Of a stretch of 64,000 nucleotides of DNA, positions 21,210 through 31,855 are shown piece after piece; within the stretch, counting starts at the first letter, position 1, and the number at the start of each line of letters is the position of its first letter. The DNA comes from Papio anubis (taxonomy: Eukaryota > Chordata > Mammalia > Primates > Cercopithecidae), in assembly GCF_008728515.1 (NCBI RefSeq), contig NC_044983.1:126413139-126477138 (forward strand). Direction: 5' to 3'. The position numbers and the translations under genes are program-made. The notes under the pieces were generated by a model. The model was not told the DNA's origin. It was given only the letters and a program-made list of their open reading frames with translations, and ran no database searches.

Positions 21210-22970
21210 ATGTCATCTAAGTGTTAAAGTCAAAGGAAGAGTCACAAGTCTCTAACTTTAAATCAAAAGCTAGAAATAATTAAGCTTAGTCAAAAAGGCA
21301 TGTTGAAAGCTGAGATAGGCAGAAAGCTAGGCCTCTTGCACCAATCAGTTAGTTGAGTTGTGGATGAAAAGAAAAAGTTTTTGAGGAAATGAAAAGTACT
21401 ACTTCAGTGACTGCTCAAATGATAAGAAAGTAAAACACCCTTATGCTCTTATGGAGGGAGTTTTAATGGCCTGGACAGAAGATCAAACTGGCTACAACAT
21501 TCCCTTAAGCTAAAGCCTAATCCAGAGAAAGGCCCTAACTCTCTTCAATTCTATGAAGGCTGACAGAGGTGAGGAGGCTAAGGACAAAATGTTGGAAGCT
21601 AGCAGAGGTCAGTTCATGAGGTTTAAGGAAAGAAGTCATCTCCATAAAATAAACGTACAAGGTAAAGCAGCTTGTGCCAATGGAAAAGCTGCATCCAGTC
21701 ATCCAGAAGATCTAGCCTAGGTCATTGCCAAGGTGGCTACACTAAACAACAGATTTTCAATGTAGATAACATAGGCTTATATTGAAAGAAGATGCCGTGT
21801 AGGACTTTTATAGCTAGAGAAGAAAAGTCAATTCTTGACTTCAAAGCTTCACTGGATAGGCAAGCTGTCTTGTCAAGGGCTAATGCAGCTGTTAACTTTA
21901 AGTTGAAGCCAGTGCTTGTTTGCCATTCTGAAAATCTTAAGGCCTCTAAGAATGATGCTAAATCTACTTTGCCTATGCTCTAGAAATGGAAGAACAAAGT
22001 CTGGATGACAGCAGGTCTGTTTAAAGCATGGTTTGCTGAATGTTACACACTCACAATTTAGACCTATGGCTCAGAAAAAAAAATTCCTTTCAAAATATTA
22101 CTGCTCATTGACCACACGCCTGGTCAACCAGGAACTCTGTTGGAGAGGTCCAAGGAGATTTAAATTGTTTTCATGCCTGCTAACAGAACACCTATTTACA
22201 ACTCATGAGTCAAGGACTAATTTAGATTTTCAGGTCTTATTATTTAAAAAATACATTTCATAAGCTCCAGCTGCCATAGATAGTGATTCCTTTGAAGGAT
22301 CTGGGCAAGTAAATCTTTTGGAAGAATTCACCATTCTAGGTGCCATTAAGAACATTCATGATTCATGGGAGGTGGTAAAAATATCAACATTAACAGAAGT
22401 TTGGAGGAAGTTGATTCTAATCCTCATGGAGGACTTTGAGAGGTTCAAGACTTTAGTGGAAGAATGAACTGCAGATTTGGTGGAAATAGCAAGAGAACTA
22501 GAAAGAAGTGGATCCTGAAGATGTGACTGAATTGCTGCAATCTCATCATAAACCTTGAACCGTGAAGATTGTTTCTAATGGATGAAAAGGAAAGTTGTTT
22601 CTTAAGATGAAATTTACTCCTGGTGAAGATTCTGTGAACATTGCTAAAGTAACAAGAAGGATTTAGAATATTACATAAACTTAGTTGATAAAGCAACAGC
22701 AGGTTTCAGAGAATTGATTCCAATTTTGAAAGAAGTTATATTGTAGATATAATGCTATCAAACAGCATCATATGCTACAGAGAAATCTTTAGTTAAAATA
22801 AAAGTCAATTGATGTGGCAAATTTTATTTTTGTCTTATTTTAAGAAATTGCCACATTACTCCAGCCTTCAGCAGTCACCACCCTGATCAGTTAGCAACCA
22901 TCAACACCAAGGCAAGACTCTCCACCAGCAAAACCTTCATGACCTGCTGAAGGCACAGATAATCATTACC
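21210..22970 (+). pseudogene. Tigger1 transposase remnant
   Basis: This is the former DDE transposase of the Tigger1 copy, related to pogo and CENP-B-type proteins that bind the inverted repeats and cut and paste the element. The start context at 21210 is readable, but codon 6 is already a stop. Downstream, 'atcaaaagctagaaataatt' marks the helix-turn-helix coding part. The frame at 21792-21983 translates to a piece beginning MPCRTFIAREEKSI that matches the catalytic-core side of Tigger1. Many frameshifts and stops follow; the coding sense runs to the Pro/Ser-rich C-terminus near 22930. It is non-functional. Confidence 0.75.
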
Positions 22971-23011
22971 GTGTTTTAGCTATAAAATATTTTTAAATTA
23001 AATTGTATACA

Positions 23012-23297
23012 TTTTTTTTGAGACATGGTCTCACTCTGTCACCCAAGCTGGGTGCAGTGGTGTAAACTCGGCTTGGTGCAGCCTCCACATCCTGGGCTCA
23101 AGGGATCTTCCAACCTCAGCCTCCCAAGTTACTGGGACTACAGGCTCATGCCACCATGCCCAGCCAATTTTTTTTTAAGAGATGAGGTTTTGTCATGTTG
23201 CCCAGGCTGGTCTCAAACTCCTGGTCTCAAGTGATGATCCTCGGGCTTCAGCCTCCCAAAATGCTGGGATTTCAGGCATAAGCCGCCATGCCCAGCC
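23012..23297 (-). mobile_element. AluJ, antisense, inside Tigger1
   Basis: 'gagacatggtctcactctgt', 'gcccaggctggtctcaaact', 'cctggtctcaagtgatg' and 'atgctgggatttcaggca'. The old diagnostic pattern and divergence fit AluJ. It inserted after Tigger1. Confidence 0.85.
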
Positions 23298-23476
23298 AGT
23301 ATATTTATTTTTTAGACATAATGCTATTGCACACTTAATAGACTATAGTATTGTGTAAACATAACTTTTATATGCACTGAGAAACCAAACAATTTGTATG
23401 ACTTTCTTTATTGCAATATTGGCTTCATTGAGGTAGCTTGGAACTGAGCCCACAATATCTCCAAAATGTGCCTATA

Positions 23477-23759
23477 GATTTTAGCTGCTTTTTGCTACAC
23501 AAACAAACAAAAAAGGTAACTATGTAAAATGATACATATGGTAATTTGTTTCACTTTTTTACTATCCATAACATCATGTTGTGTATTTAAATATACACAA
23601 TAACGTTTACTTCTAAAACTTAGATATTTAAAATTTTTTGTAGCAGACTTTACTGCTGCTCATTGATTATCAATGTGCCTCCTCCCATATACACACAAAT
23701 GCTTATACATTCTTGCAGATAGACAGAACCATATGGCTCTGTCTGGCCAAAATATCTTC
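23477..23759. other. Unassigned 0.28 kb
   Basis: No element recognised. Confidence 0.45.
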
Positions 23760-24002
23760 TGGACTGAAGCATTTAAGAGCTAGTTTGTGATCCTCCTTCT
23801 ACCTGTTTTTCTTGTATGAGTAACAACTAAGATTCCTTCTGGGACGATAAAGCATTTGTTAGTCTGAGTCTCCAGTGACAGTATTGGTCAGACACCCTGG
23901 ATGAAATACTGCATGAGTAAAAATAAACTTTTGTTGAGTTAAGTCACTGAGATTTTGGAGTTTGTTTTGCTATTGCAGCACAGTCTATGTTATGACTTCT
24001 CG
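23760..24002 (+). mobile_element. LTR 3' part (MLT1-like)
   Basis: 'aaaaataaacttttgttgag', 'ttaagtcactgagattttgg' and 'agtttgttttgctattgcag' match the R-U5 end shared by MaLR LTRs. The 5' part is too diverged to bound. Confidence 0.5.
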
Positions 24003-24044
24003 GTGTCACAGTTAGCTGAGAAAAAGTTTGACTCAGAATTTTTT

Positions 24045-24165
24045 CCAGCTTTATTGAGAGATAACTGACAAAAATTGTATATATTCAAAGTGTACAATAT
24101 GATGATTTGATTGTGTAACAATTGCCACACTCAAATTAATTAACACAACCCTCACCTTTGTAAGG
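24045..24165 (-). mobile_element. Old L1M 3' end, antisense
   Basis: 'agctttattgagagataact', 'gacaaaaattgtatatattc' and 'aaagtgtacaatatgatgat' are the typical reverse complement of an L1M 3' UTR. Confidence 0.65.
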
Positions 24166-24453
24166 GAATAGAATGGTAGGTACAGCAAGAGGGTGGTAAA
24201 ATTATTTATCACCTTCTTTGCCTTTCTACCGCATTTTGTTCTTACTTCACATATAGCATGTGCCTACTGAATTGCAGTGTGTATTTTTATATAGTACTCA
24301 GTTCCACTAGACAGTGAGATTTTTATTCAGGATTTTATGTCTAGATGATGCTTTATTTATCTTTATAGTCATACACATAATATGGTGGTAGGCACAGAGT
24401 AGATTCATGGATATTGAGTAAAATAATGAATCTGTAAGTATACAAAAGCAACT

Positions 24454-24760
24454 AAAAACTGGGCACAGTGGCTCACACCTGTAATCCCAGCACTTTGGGA
24501 GGCCAAGGCAGGTGGATCATGAGGTCAAGAGATCGAGACCATCCTGACCAACATGGTGAAACCCTGTCTCTACTAAAAATACAAAAATTAGCTGGGCATG
24601 GTGGTGTGTGCCTGTAATCCCAGCTACTCGGGAGGCTGAGGCAGAAGAATTTGCTTGAACCAGGGAGTCAGAGGTTGCAGTGAGCCGAGATTGTACCACA
24701 GCACTACAGCCTGGTGACAGAGTGAGACTCTGTGTCAAAAAAAAAAAAAAAAAAAAAAAA
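24454..24760 (+). mobile_element. AluS
   Basis: Complete dimeric Alu ('gggcacagtggctcacacct' to a long A-tail). The 'catgaggtcaagagatcgag' segment points to an AluS (Sc/Sp-like) copy. Perfect 10-base duplication AAAAGCAACT at 24444-24453 and 24761-24770. The 83-codon minus-strand frame across it is antisense Alu. Confidence 0.9.
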
Positions 24761-24856
24761 AAAAGCAACTGACACAGGGCCTACACACAATTGGATGTTC
24801 AGCAAATTATTGGTTGAATGAATGAATAAATATCTGAATACATGAAAGAGGCCACT

Positions 24857-25218
24857 TGTATTAGACTGTTCTCATGCTACTGATAAAGACATAACCAAGA
24901 CTGGCTAATTTATAGAGTAAAGAGGTTTAATTGACTCACAGTTGCACACGGCTGGAGCTGCTTCACAATCATGGTGGAAGGTGATTGAGGAGCACAGTCA
25001 CGTCTTACATGGTGGCAGGCAAGAGAGCTTCTGCTGGGGAACTCCTATTTATAGAACCATCAGCTCTTGTGAGACTTATTTTCTACCAAGAGAACTGTAT
25101 GGGGGAAACTGCCCCATTATTTAATTATCTCCAACTGGGTCTCTCCCACAACACATGGGAATTACGGGAGCTACAATTCAAGGTGAGATTTGGGTTGGGA
25201 CACAGCCAAACTATATCA
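24857..25218 (-). mobile_element. THE1 solo LTR, antisense
   Basis: A full LTR read backwards from 'tgtattagactgttctcatg' to 'cagccaaactatatca'. It is flanked by a perfect 5-base duplication CCACT (24852-24856 and 25219-25223), as expected for MaLR integration. No internal THE1 sequence remains, so it recombined to a solo LTR. Confidence 0.93.
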
Positions 25219-25223
25219 CCACT

Positions 25224-26094
25224 GTATACCAGGAAAGAGGGGTGACGTTACACAAGTTGTAAACAGGACCCAAAAAGCAAGAGTCAGAAAGTCTCTGAGA
25301 CAAACTCTGTGTATTTAGTGATCTGTGAGATGCACTCACATATCTTAGCCATAGTAAGAGATGTGTCAGGGAACCAGCTGCTGCTCCCTGGTGGTGGTGT
25401 CCTTGGTGGTGGTTGGGGAGGGGTAAGGGCTCTCTGGATGCATGGGAGTGGGGATGATTTACTTAGTGAGGGTACAGGGCAAGTGGCAGCATATATTAAG
25501 AGAGAAGCTATTGTAACAATAGACTTTATAAGTCTAGGCTTAAAAAAAGCTATCAGATTTGGACAGGGAAGACAGGCCTAGAGAAGAAGGATAATGGTTC
25601 TGGAGTCTGAGCTAACCTGATCAGGTGCTCCAGATATGGCTTGGAGTCTTGGAGGTGTCTATGTTCCAGGACCTGGGATAGTAGCCTAGATAGAGGTCTG
25701 AGCCTGGCTACTGCTTTTGGGTCCAACTTCCAGGAAGTTTCTACTTGGCTACCAGGAGCACTCCCCATGTGGCTGTGCATATTCCATTATCCAAGCTTCC
25801 TAATTGAGTCAGGGATGTCTATTTTGTATGCATGTACTCTGAGATTACTACTAGAAATAACTGTCTCCAACACTTGTATTATTTTTATGTTGTGCTTGTG
25901 TGATTAATGGTTATTAGATGAGGTGAGATAGTTAGTATGCTCAAGCATTGAACTCTGGGGACAGATAGGAGCTACCTGGGTTGACCCTCAGCTGCAAGAG
26001 ATGTGGGGTAGAGAATGGACTCTGGCTGTACTAATAAAAGAGAGTCATGTTTATTGGATAGTTCCTAGATTTTTGGGAGCTCTGCTAAGGATAT
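25224..26094. other. Unassigned 0.87 kb
   Basis: Single-copy-looking, with a GT/GG-rich segment (about 25385-25460). Frames of 75-90 codons on both strands overlap one another, lack domains and show no supporting splice context. Confidence 0.4.
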
Positions 26095-26312
26095 TTTTGT
26101 TAAAACAAGACTGCTGAATTTAAATCTAGTAGCGGGACTTTGTGAGAATAATTTAGTCTTCTCAGGCCTCAGCCTTCTCATCTGAGAAATAGGGATAATG
26201 ATTCTATTATCTCATGAAGCTGCTGTGAGTATTAGTGAGTTAATGAAAAAGAAAAATTTAGAACAATCTGACAGATGGTGAACCCTCAGTCAATGTTACT
26301 GATTTTTGTTGT
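26095..26312 (+). mobile_element. MIR SINE
   Basis: 'ctcaggcctcagccttctca', 'tctgagaaatagggataatg' and 'agctgctgtgagtattagtg' give the MIR 3' core. Confidence 0.75.
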
Positions 26313-26317
26313 TATTG

Positions 26318-26465
26318 TTTAATTCTCACCACAATTCAGTGGGTCCCATTTCTATTCTTACTTTCTCTATACAGAAATTGGGGGACAAATTCATGAGGTC
26401 TGTTAGTGAGGCCACTGGGACAGGAACCTAAGCCTGCCTGAATTTGGAGCCTTGACTCTGAGCTA
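26318..26465 (-). mobile_element. MIR SINE, antisense
   Basis: 'aattctcaccacaattcagt', 'tacagaaattgggggacaaa', 'gacaggaacctaagcctgcc' in antisense MIR order, back-to-back with the preceding MIR. Confidence 0.65.
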
Positions 26466-26467
26466 CC

Positions 26468-26875
26468 TTACTGAGTTTGATTGTGTCTTCCAAACTTATG
26501 GAACCTCAGATTGTGACCTCAATTGGAAACAAAGTCTTTGTAGGTATAATTGGGTAAGAGGAGATCATACTGGATTAGGATGGGCTCTAAATCCAATGTG
26601 ACTGCTGTAATTATAAGAAAAAGAGAGGCTACACAGAGGCACTCCCCAGGAGAAGCCCATGTAAAGAAAGAGGTGAGATTGGAGCGATGCATCAAGAAGG
26701 AACTCCAAGCATTGCTGGGAGCCACCAGAACCTAGTAGGAGGCATGGAAGGATTTCTTACACCTCAGTTTCAAATTTCTGGCATCCAGCTCTAAGAGAGA
26801 GTATGTTTCTGTTCTCTTAAGCCACCCAGTTTGTGCTAGTACTTTGCATCATCTCTAGGAAACCACGATTGCCAC
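26468..26875 (+). mobile_element. MLT1-type LTR
   Basis: 'gattgtgtcttccaaactta', 'tgactgctgtaattataaga', 'agaggctacacagaggcact' and the end 'ttaagccacccagtttgtgc'. A diverged MaLR LTR. The 60-68 codon frames crossing it are fortuitous. Confidence 0.7.
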
Positions 26876-27199
26876 TATATTCCTTGCTAGACTGCTAGTC
26901 CAGCCCTGGATGGAGCTTCTGTTTTGGGGGATTGAGGGTCTGGGATTCTCTGTGGAGTCTTTCCTGTGTCTGACTGGCAAGCCTATTTTTAACTTTAGCT
27001 TGTGAAGTTCATTTTGAGGGATTTTCTCACTTTTCAGTAGGAGTCAGACTTTACACCCCAGAATGCAAGTTTTTAAAATGACAGAATTGCAGAAAGGGCT
27101 TGTGAAGATGCCTAGAGGGTAAGAAAAACTTTTTTTTCCTTTGATTATGGAAGTCTTTGGGGAAAATTTAAATCATAATCATCAAAATAATTTCAAACA
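26876..27199. other. Unassigned 0.32 kb
   Basis: No element recognised. Confidence 0.45.
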
Positions 27200-27385
27200 T
27201 TATCATGTCAAGCACCATATTAAGCACATTAAATGAATTATCTCATGTAATCCCATTATACACCATGAGGTAGCTACTATTCTGGCCGTTTTCTAGATAA
27301 GAACACTGGCTCAGAGTGTGAGCAGTGTGTCACACTAGGGTGAAGGTTAGCTGGGCAATGGCTCTTGCTCCACTCCCTTAAACCT
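27200..27385 (-). mobile_element. MIR SINE, antisense
   Basis: 'tgtcaagcaccatattaagc', 'attatctcatgtaatcccat', 'accatgaggtagctactatt', 'ctagataagaacactggctc'. Confidence 0.8.
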
Positions 27386-27774
27386 CAATCTTGATGCATG
27401 GGAGGTTCTCTGGAAGCTTTGGAAGAAGTAAAATCACTGTAAATAGTCAAACCTTATTTGTACCTGCTAGTCTACGTTCTCCATTACATTGGATGAGGAT
27501 GAAAATCAATCCATCCACCTTGAATCCAGCATGGTTTTCATGGTTAGAACTCAGGAATATCAAATTGCTGCTTTCATATTGAGAAGCTAAAAAATAAAAT
27601 GAGAGAACAATAATCAGAAGTTAGTTTGGAATCAGAGGTTAGTAGTTTTGTATATTTCAGTAAGAAAGCATCAAGATGACGTTAGAGTGTTTCTGCAGCT
27701 CAATGTAGGCAAAAATTTTCATAGAGCATTAACAAAACTTTTAAACTAGGAATGAACATGACAATATAGTGAGT
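27386..27774. other. Unassigned 0.39 kb
   Basis: No element or gene recognised. Confidence 0.45.
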
Positions 27775-27945
27775 ACCATTGAAGTTCCAGACCCTTGTTT
27801 AATACATATTTTCACATTAATTCTTACTACAGCCTTCAAGGTGGGCATCAAATATCCCTATTTTATACATAATAAAAGAGGGACTTGGAGATGTTATGTG
27901 ACCTACATTAGGTAAAAAAGTCCTCATGTCTCTGACTCCAAATGA
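27775..27945 (-). mobile_element. MIR SINE, antisense
   Basis: 'cacattaattcttactacag', 'ccttcaaggtgggcatcaaa', 'tattttatacataataaaag', 'tgtctctgactccaaatg'. Confidence 0.7.
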
Positions 27946-27969
27946 TACTTATAGTTAATATGCACTTGG

Positions 27970-28068
27970 TACATATTTTAAAAATACTTTAAAATTATAC
28001 TTATACTTTATACTTTATATACTTTATAAGTATACTTTAAAATAATACTTTAAAATTATTTTAAAGGA
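27970..28068. repeat. AT-rich ACTTTA-type degenerate repeat
   Basis: 'tactttaaaattata'-like units recur about six times in loose register ('actttatactttatatactt' within). A low-complexity tract. Confidence 0.75.
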
Positions 28069-28138
28069 TTTAACATAGGTTGACTCATTTTATCCTCACA
28101 GAAACCCTAAGAGGTAGGTTTTGTTATTATCCCTGTTT

Positions 28139-28989
28139 TAAAATGGAGGCTGCATAGTATTTAATATGGTTTGGCTTTGTCACCACCCAAGTCTCATCTT
28201 GAATAGTAGTTCCCATAATCCCATGTTGTGAAAGGGACCCCGTGGGTGATAATTGAATCATGGGGGTGACTTTTTCCTGAGCTGTTCTCCTGATAGAGAA
28301 TAAGTTTCATGAGATCTGATGGTTTTATAAAAGTGAGCTCTCCTGCTCATGCTGTCTTGCCTGCTGCCAAGAAAGACGTGGCTTTGCTCCTCCTTCACCT
28401 TCTGCCATGACTGTGAGCCCTCTCCAGCCATGTGGAACTGTGAGTTCATTAAATCTCTTTTTCTTTATAAACTACCAAGTCTTGGTATGTCTTTATTAGC
28501 AGCGTGAGAATGGACTAATACAGTGTTCCATGGTATATATGTACCACATTTTTCTTTATCCAGTCTACCATTGATATACCATGGAACTCTATGCAGCCAT
28601 GAAAAAGAATGAGATCATGTCTTTGCAGGGACATGGATGGAGCTGGAGGACATTTTCCTTAGCAAATTAACACAGGAACAGAGAACCAAATACCACATGT
28701 TCTCACTTAAAAGTGGGAGCTAAATGATAAAAACACATTGACATGCAAAGGGGAACAACACAGGCTGGGGCCTTTTGGAAGGTAGAGAGTGGGAGGAGGG
28801 AGAGGATGAGCAAAAATAACTAATTAGTACTAGGCTTAGTACTTGGGTAATAAAATAATCTGTACAACAAACCCCCATGACACAAGTTTACCTATGTAGC
28901 AAACCTGCATTTGTACCCCTGAACTTAAAATAAAAGTTAAAAAAATCTAAATTTACACATTTGAAAAAATAAACAAATAAAATGGAGGC
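28139..28989 (+). mobile_element. 5'-inverted L1 3' end, hosting a THE1 LTR
   Basis: The sense part (about 28574-28977) is L1 ORF2 end plus 3' UTR: 'ctatgcagccatgaaaaaga', 'gcagggacatggatggagct', 'ccacatgttctcacttaaaa'. The 5' part, 'tgcatagtat' (28151-28160) plus 28528-28573 ('tttctttatccagtctacca'), is the adjoining L1 segment in reverse, i.e. a twin-priming inversion with its junction near 28574. A perfect 12-base duplication TAAAATGGAGGC sits at 28139-28150 and 28978-28989. A THE1 LTR lies within the inverted part. Confidence 0.85.
28162..28522 (+). mobile_element. THE1 solo LTR
   Basis: Runs from 'taatatggtttggctttgtc' to 'gaatggactaataca', complete. 5-base flanks are GTATT (28157-28161) and GTGTT (28523-28527), one mismatch. 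The insertion lies in the inverted part of the L1, so it postdates it. Confidence 0.93.
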
Positions 28990-29090
28990 ATTCAGGTGGA
29001 TTAAATTACTGTCCCAGGTCACCATGTGGCAGAACCAGGATTTGAACCCAAGTGGCCTGCTCCAGAGTCTGTGCTCTTTGACCTTTTATG

Positions 29091-29389
29091 TTCTCAAACA
29101 AACAGCATGCAGTTGATTAGCAGTAGCAACCATAACAGTAAAAGTAACAAAAAATAATGTGTAACTGCAGTAAGAAATTTTCGTTACTCAGAATTTCTCT
29201 CAGATGGTCTGTTTTGACATGAAAGGATGGTAGGGCAGTAGGTCAGACCTCAATGATAGAAGAACTAGAATTTTCTGGTAGTGAGAGATAGGATAACTAG
29301 GAGGGATGGGAGAGGGAAAGAGGGCCTGGAGGAGGCAGGCATTTGTGTGCTCTATCATAGCTCAAGAATGTTGGGCAGACACTGAAAAG
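29091..29389. other. Unassigned 0.3 kb
   Basis: No element recognised; purine-rich near 29285-29340. Confidence 0.45.
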
Positions 29390-29395
29390 CAGCCT

Positions 29396-30376
29396 TGTTG
29401 TGGGAAGTCAGGGACCCTGAACAGAAGGACCTGCTGAAGCTGTGACAGAAGAACATAAATTGTGAAGATTTCATGGACATTTATCACTTCCCCAATCAAT
29501 ACCCTTATAATTTCCTATGCCTGTCTTTAATCTCTGAATCCCGTCATCTTTGTAAGCTGAGGAGGTATGTCGCCACAGGACCCTGTGATGATTGCGTTAA
29601 CTGCACAAGTTTCATAAAGCATGTGTGTTTGAACAATATGAAATCTGGGCACCTTGAAGAAAGAACAGGATAACAGCGATGTTCAGAGAACAAGGGAGAT
29701 AACCATTAGGTCCGAGTGCCTGGGAACCAGGCAGGACAGAGCCATATTTCTCTCATTACCGAAAATGGGTAAGAGAAATATCGCTTAATTCTTTCCCCAG
29801 TAAGGAATATTAATAATTAACAGCCCTGGGAAAAAAATTCATTCCTGGGGCAGGAGCCTCTAAAATGGCCGCTCTGGGAGTGTCTGACTTACGCAGTTGC
29901 AGATAAGGGATGAAACACGCCCTGGCCTCCTGCAGCGCCCCCAGGTTTGCTAGGATTAGGAAATTCCAGCCTGGCGAATTCTAGTCAGACTGGTTCTCTG
30001 CTCTTGAACCCTGGTAAGATGTTTATCAATGACAATGCATGCACAGCGGGACATGGAACTTCATTAGTAATTCTAGTTTCCTCCTGACCTTGTGATCTTG
30101 CCCTGATCTTCTGCCTTGTGATCTTTTGTTGCCCTTGAAGCATGTGATCTCTGTGACCCACACCCTATTCGTTCACCCCTCCCCTTTGAAAATTGCTAAT
30201 AAAAATACGGCTCGTGGGAATCACAGAACCTGCCAACATGTGATGTCTCCTCCAGACACCCAGCTTTTAAATTTCTCTCTTTTGTACTCTTTCCCTTTGT
30301 TTCTCAGACTGGCCAACACTTAGGGAAAATAGAAAAGAACTTACGTTGAAATATTGGGGGCTGGTTTCCCCTGATA
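29396..30376 (+). mobile_element. Solo LTR, ERV2/ERVK class (MER11-like, HERVK11)
   Basis: About 980 bases from 'tgttgtgggaagtcagggac' to 'gttgaaatattggggg' and 'cccctgata'. Landmarks: 'tgtgaagatttcatggacat', 'gaacaatatgaaatctgggc', 'gtgacccacaccctattcgt', a polyadenylation signal AATAAA at 30198-30203, then 'catgtgatgtctcctccaga'. I recognise it as the HERVK11 (HML-8) LTR family MER11. No internal proviral sequence flanks it. Six-base flanks CAGCCT (29390-29395) and TGGCCT (30377-30382) can both derive from CGGCCT by CpG decay. LTRs of this type can act as promoters or enhancers, but nothing in the sequence shows that this one does. Confidence 0.8.
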
Positions 30377-30382
30377 TGGCCT

Positions 30383-30784
30383 GAGTAGATGTAGGGCTGG
30401 CCAGAAGCAACACTGCAGGAGGGTAGAGCCCAAGATGAGGAAGAGATCGGGAGAATGTAATTGTCCTGAAATTAGGAGAAAAATCTTTGAGAAAGGCACA
30501 GAGTTTGAGAGGTGGTGGCTTTGGAGTTGAGGGAGTTGAAGGCAAATGTGCCAGGTTTTCAAAGGTATAGGAAAGCCCACTGACTGACTTCCTGAGTTGC
30601 AAATGGTATTCAGATATGGATCAACCGATTCGTCTAGGAGTCTTGCTATAATTAATTATTAATCTTGTTTTCTCTGTGGAACCATTATCCTCTTAATCAT
30701 GTCATGTTCTCTTGCAGCCAAGGACTTGGGGATAGTGGAGTGGGGGAAAAAATGAACATATTTTCAATAACTGCTATGTGCTAC
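30383..30784. other. Unassigned 0.4 kb
   Basis: No repeat recognised. The 111-codon minus-strand frame at 30267-30602 starts in unassigned sequence and ends inside the LTR, with no known domain. Confidence 0.4.
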
Positions 30785-31002
30785 CATCCTAGGTACAATG
30801 CATATTTCAGTCCTACCTAGAACAACCAACAGTACTAAGTAAGAATAATTATCCCAATTTGATAGGTGAGAATAATCAGTTTCAAAGAGGTTAGTTTACT
30901 TTTCTAACATCATTAAGCTAAGTGACTTGCCCCCCCAAAACAAAAAGACTATTTTAAAATTTATATGGAACAAAAAAAGAGCTCACATAGTGAAGACAAT
31001 CC

Positions 31003-31011
31003 TAAGCAAAA

Positions 31012-31046
<35 letters not shown>

Positions 31047-31047
31047 A
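31003..31047. repeat. (AAAT)n microsatellite inside L1
   Basis: About ten AAAT units interrupt the L1 ORF2 coding sequence, with AAAGAAAG after. It arose within the element, and its position relative to the L1 consensus shows an expansion of an A-rich site. Confidence 0.9.
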
Positions 31048-31261
31048 AGAAAGAAAAAGCTGGAGGCATCACTCTACCCAACTTCAAACTATATTACAAT
31101 GCTACAGTAAACAAAACAGAATGGTAGTGATACCAAAGCAGGCACATAGACCAATGAAAAATAACAGAGAACTCAGAAGTAAAACTGCACATCTGCAACC
31201 ATCTGATGTTCAACAAACCTGACAAAAACAAGAAATGGGGAAAGGACTCCCTATTTAATAA

Positions 31262-31855
31262 ATGGTGTTGGGAGAACTGGCTAGCCATATACAGAATGGC
31301 TTGCTTACACCTTATGCAAAAATTAACTCAAGATGGATTAAAAATTTAGCTGTAAAATCCGAAACTATAAAAACCCTAGAAGAAAATCTAGGCAATACCA
31401 TTCAGTACATAGGTATGGGCAAAGATTTTATGATGAAATTGCCAAAAGCAACTGCAACAAAAGCAAAAATTGACAAATGGGATCTAATTAAACTAAGGAG
31501 CTTTTCCACAGCAAATGAAACTATCATCAGAGCAAACAGACAACCTACAGAATGGGAGAAAGTTTTTGCAATCTATCCATCTGACAAAGATCTAATATCC
31601 AGAACCTACAAGGAACTTAAGCAAACTTACAAGAAAAAAGAAAACAACCCCATTAAAAAGTGGGCAAACGATATGAACAGACACTTCTCAAAACAAGACA
31701 TACGTGCAGCCAATAAACATGAAAAAAGCTCAACATTACTGATCATTACAGAAATGCAGATCAAAACCACAATGAGATACCATCTCATGCCATCAGAATG
31801 GCAATCATTAAAAAGTCAAGAAACAACAGATGCTGGTGAGGTTGCAGAGAAATAG
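31262..31855 (+). pseudogene. L1 ORF2 C-terminal remnant
   Basis: A 197-codon open stretch of L1 ORF2, downstream of the reverse-transcriptase core. It carries the family's conserved text such as KIDKWDLIKLRSF and RHFSKQDIRAANKHEK, leading toward the C-terminal cysteine-rich region, which is lost here: a stop follows VAEK at 31853. There is no start codon of biological meaning, since the protein's N-terminal endonuclease and polymerase are absent through 5' truncation. It cannot encode a working ORF2p. Confidence 0.85.

Larger units (their letters stand above)
20793..23474 (+). mobile_element. Tigger1 DNA transposon, near-complete
   Basis: Pogo/Tc1-mariner-superfamily element. The left terminus 'caggcaaacctcactttatt' and the right terminus 'atctccaaaatgtgccta' are decayed Tigger1 inverted repeats; TA follows the right end and CA (decayed TA) precedes the left. 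The interior is collinear with Tigger1 for its whole length and interrupted only by an antisense Alu at 23012-23297. No 8-base or longer duplication is expected, since Tigger uses TA. Confidence 0.9.
28070..29090 (-). mobile_element. MIR SINE split by L1 and THE1, antisense
   Basis: The left part (28070-28150) has 'ttgactcattttatcctcac', 'aggtaggttttgttattatc'; the right part (28990-29090) has 'taaattactgtcccaggtca' and 'caggatttgaacccaagtgg'. Removing 28151-28989 restores one antisense MIR. Confidence 0.8.

Noticed and set aside
24517..24768. 83-codon minus-strand frame
   Set aside because: Antisense of an AluS, not a gene.
29396..30376. Proviral genes next to the MER11-like LTR
   Set aside because: Neither flank carries retroviral internal sequence; it is a solo LTR.
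30267..30602. 111-codon minus-strand frame
   Set aside because: Starts in unassigned sequence, ends inside the MER11-like LTR, no known domain.
31003..31047. (AAAT)n run as an L1 tail
   Set aside because: It lies inside ORF2 with L1 coding sequence on both sides, so it is an internal expansion and not an element end.
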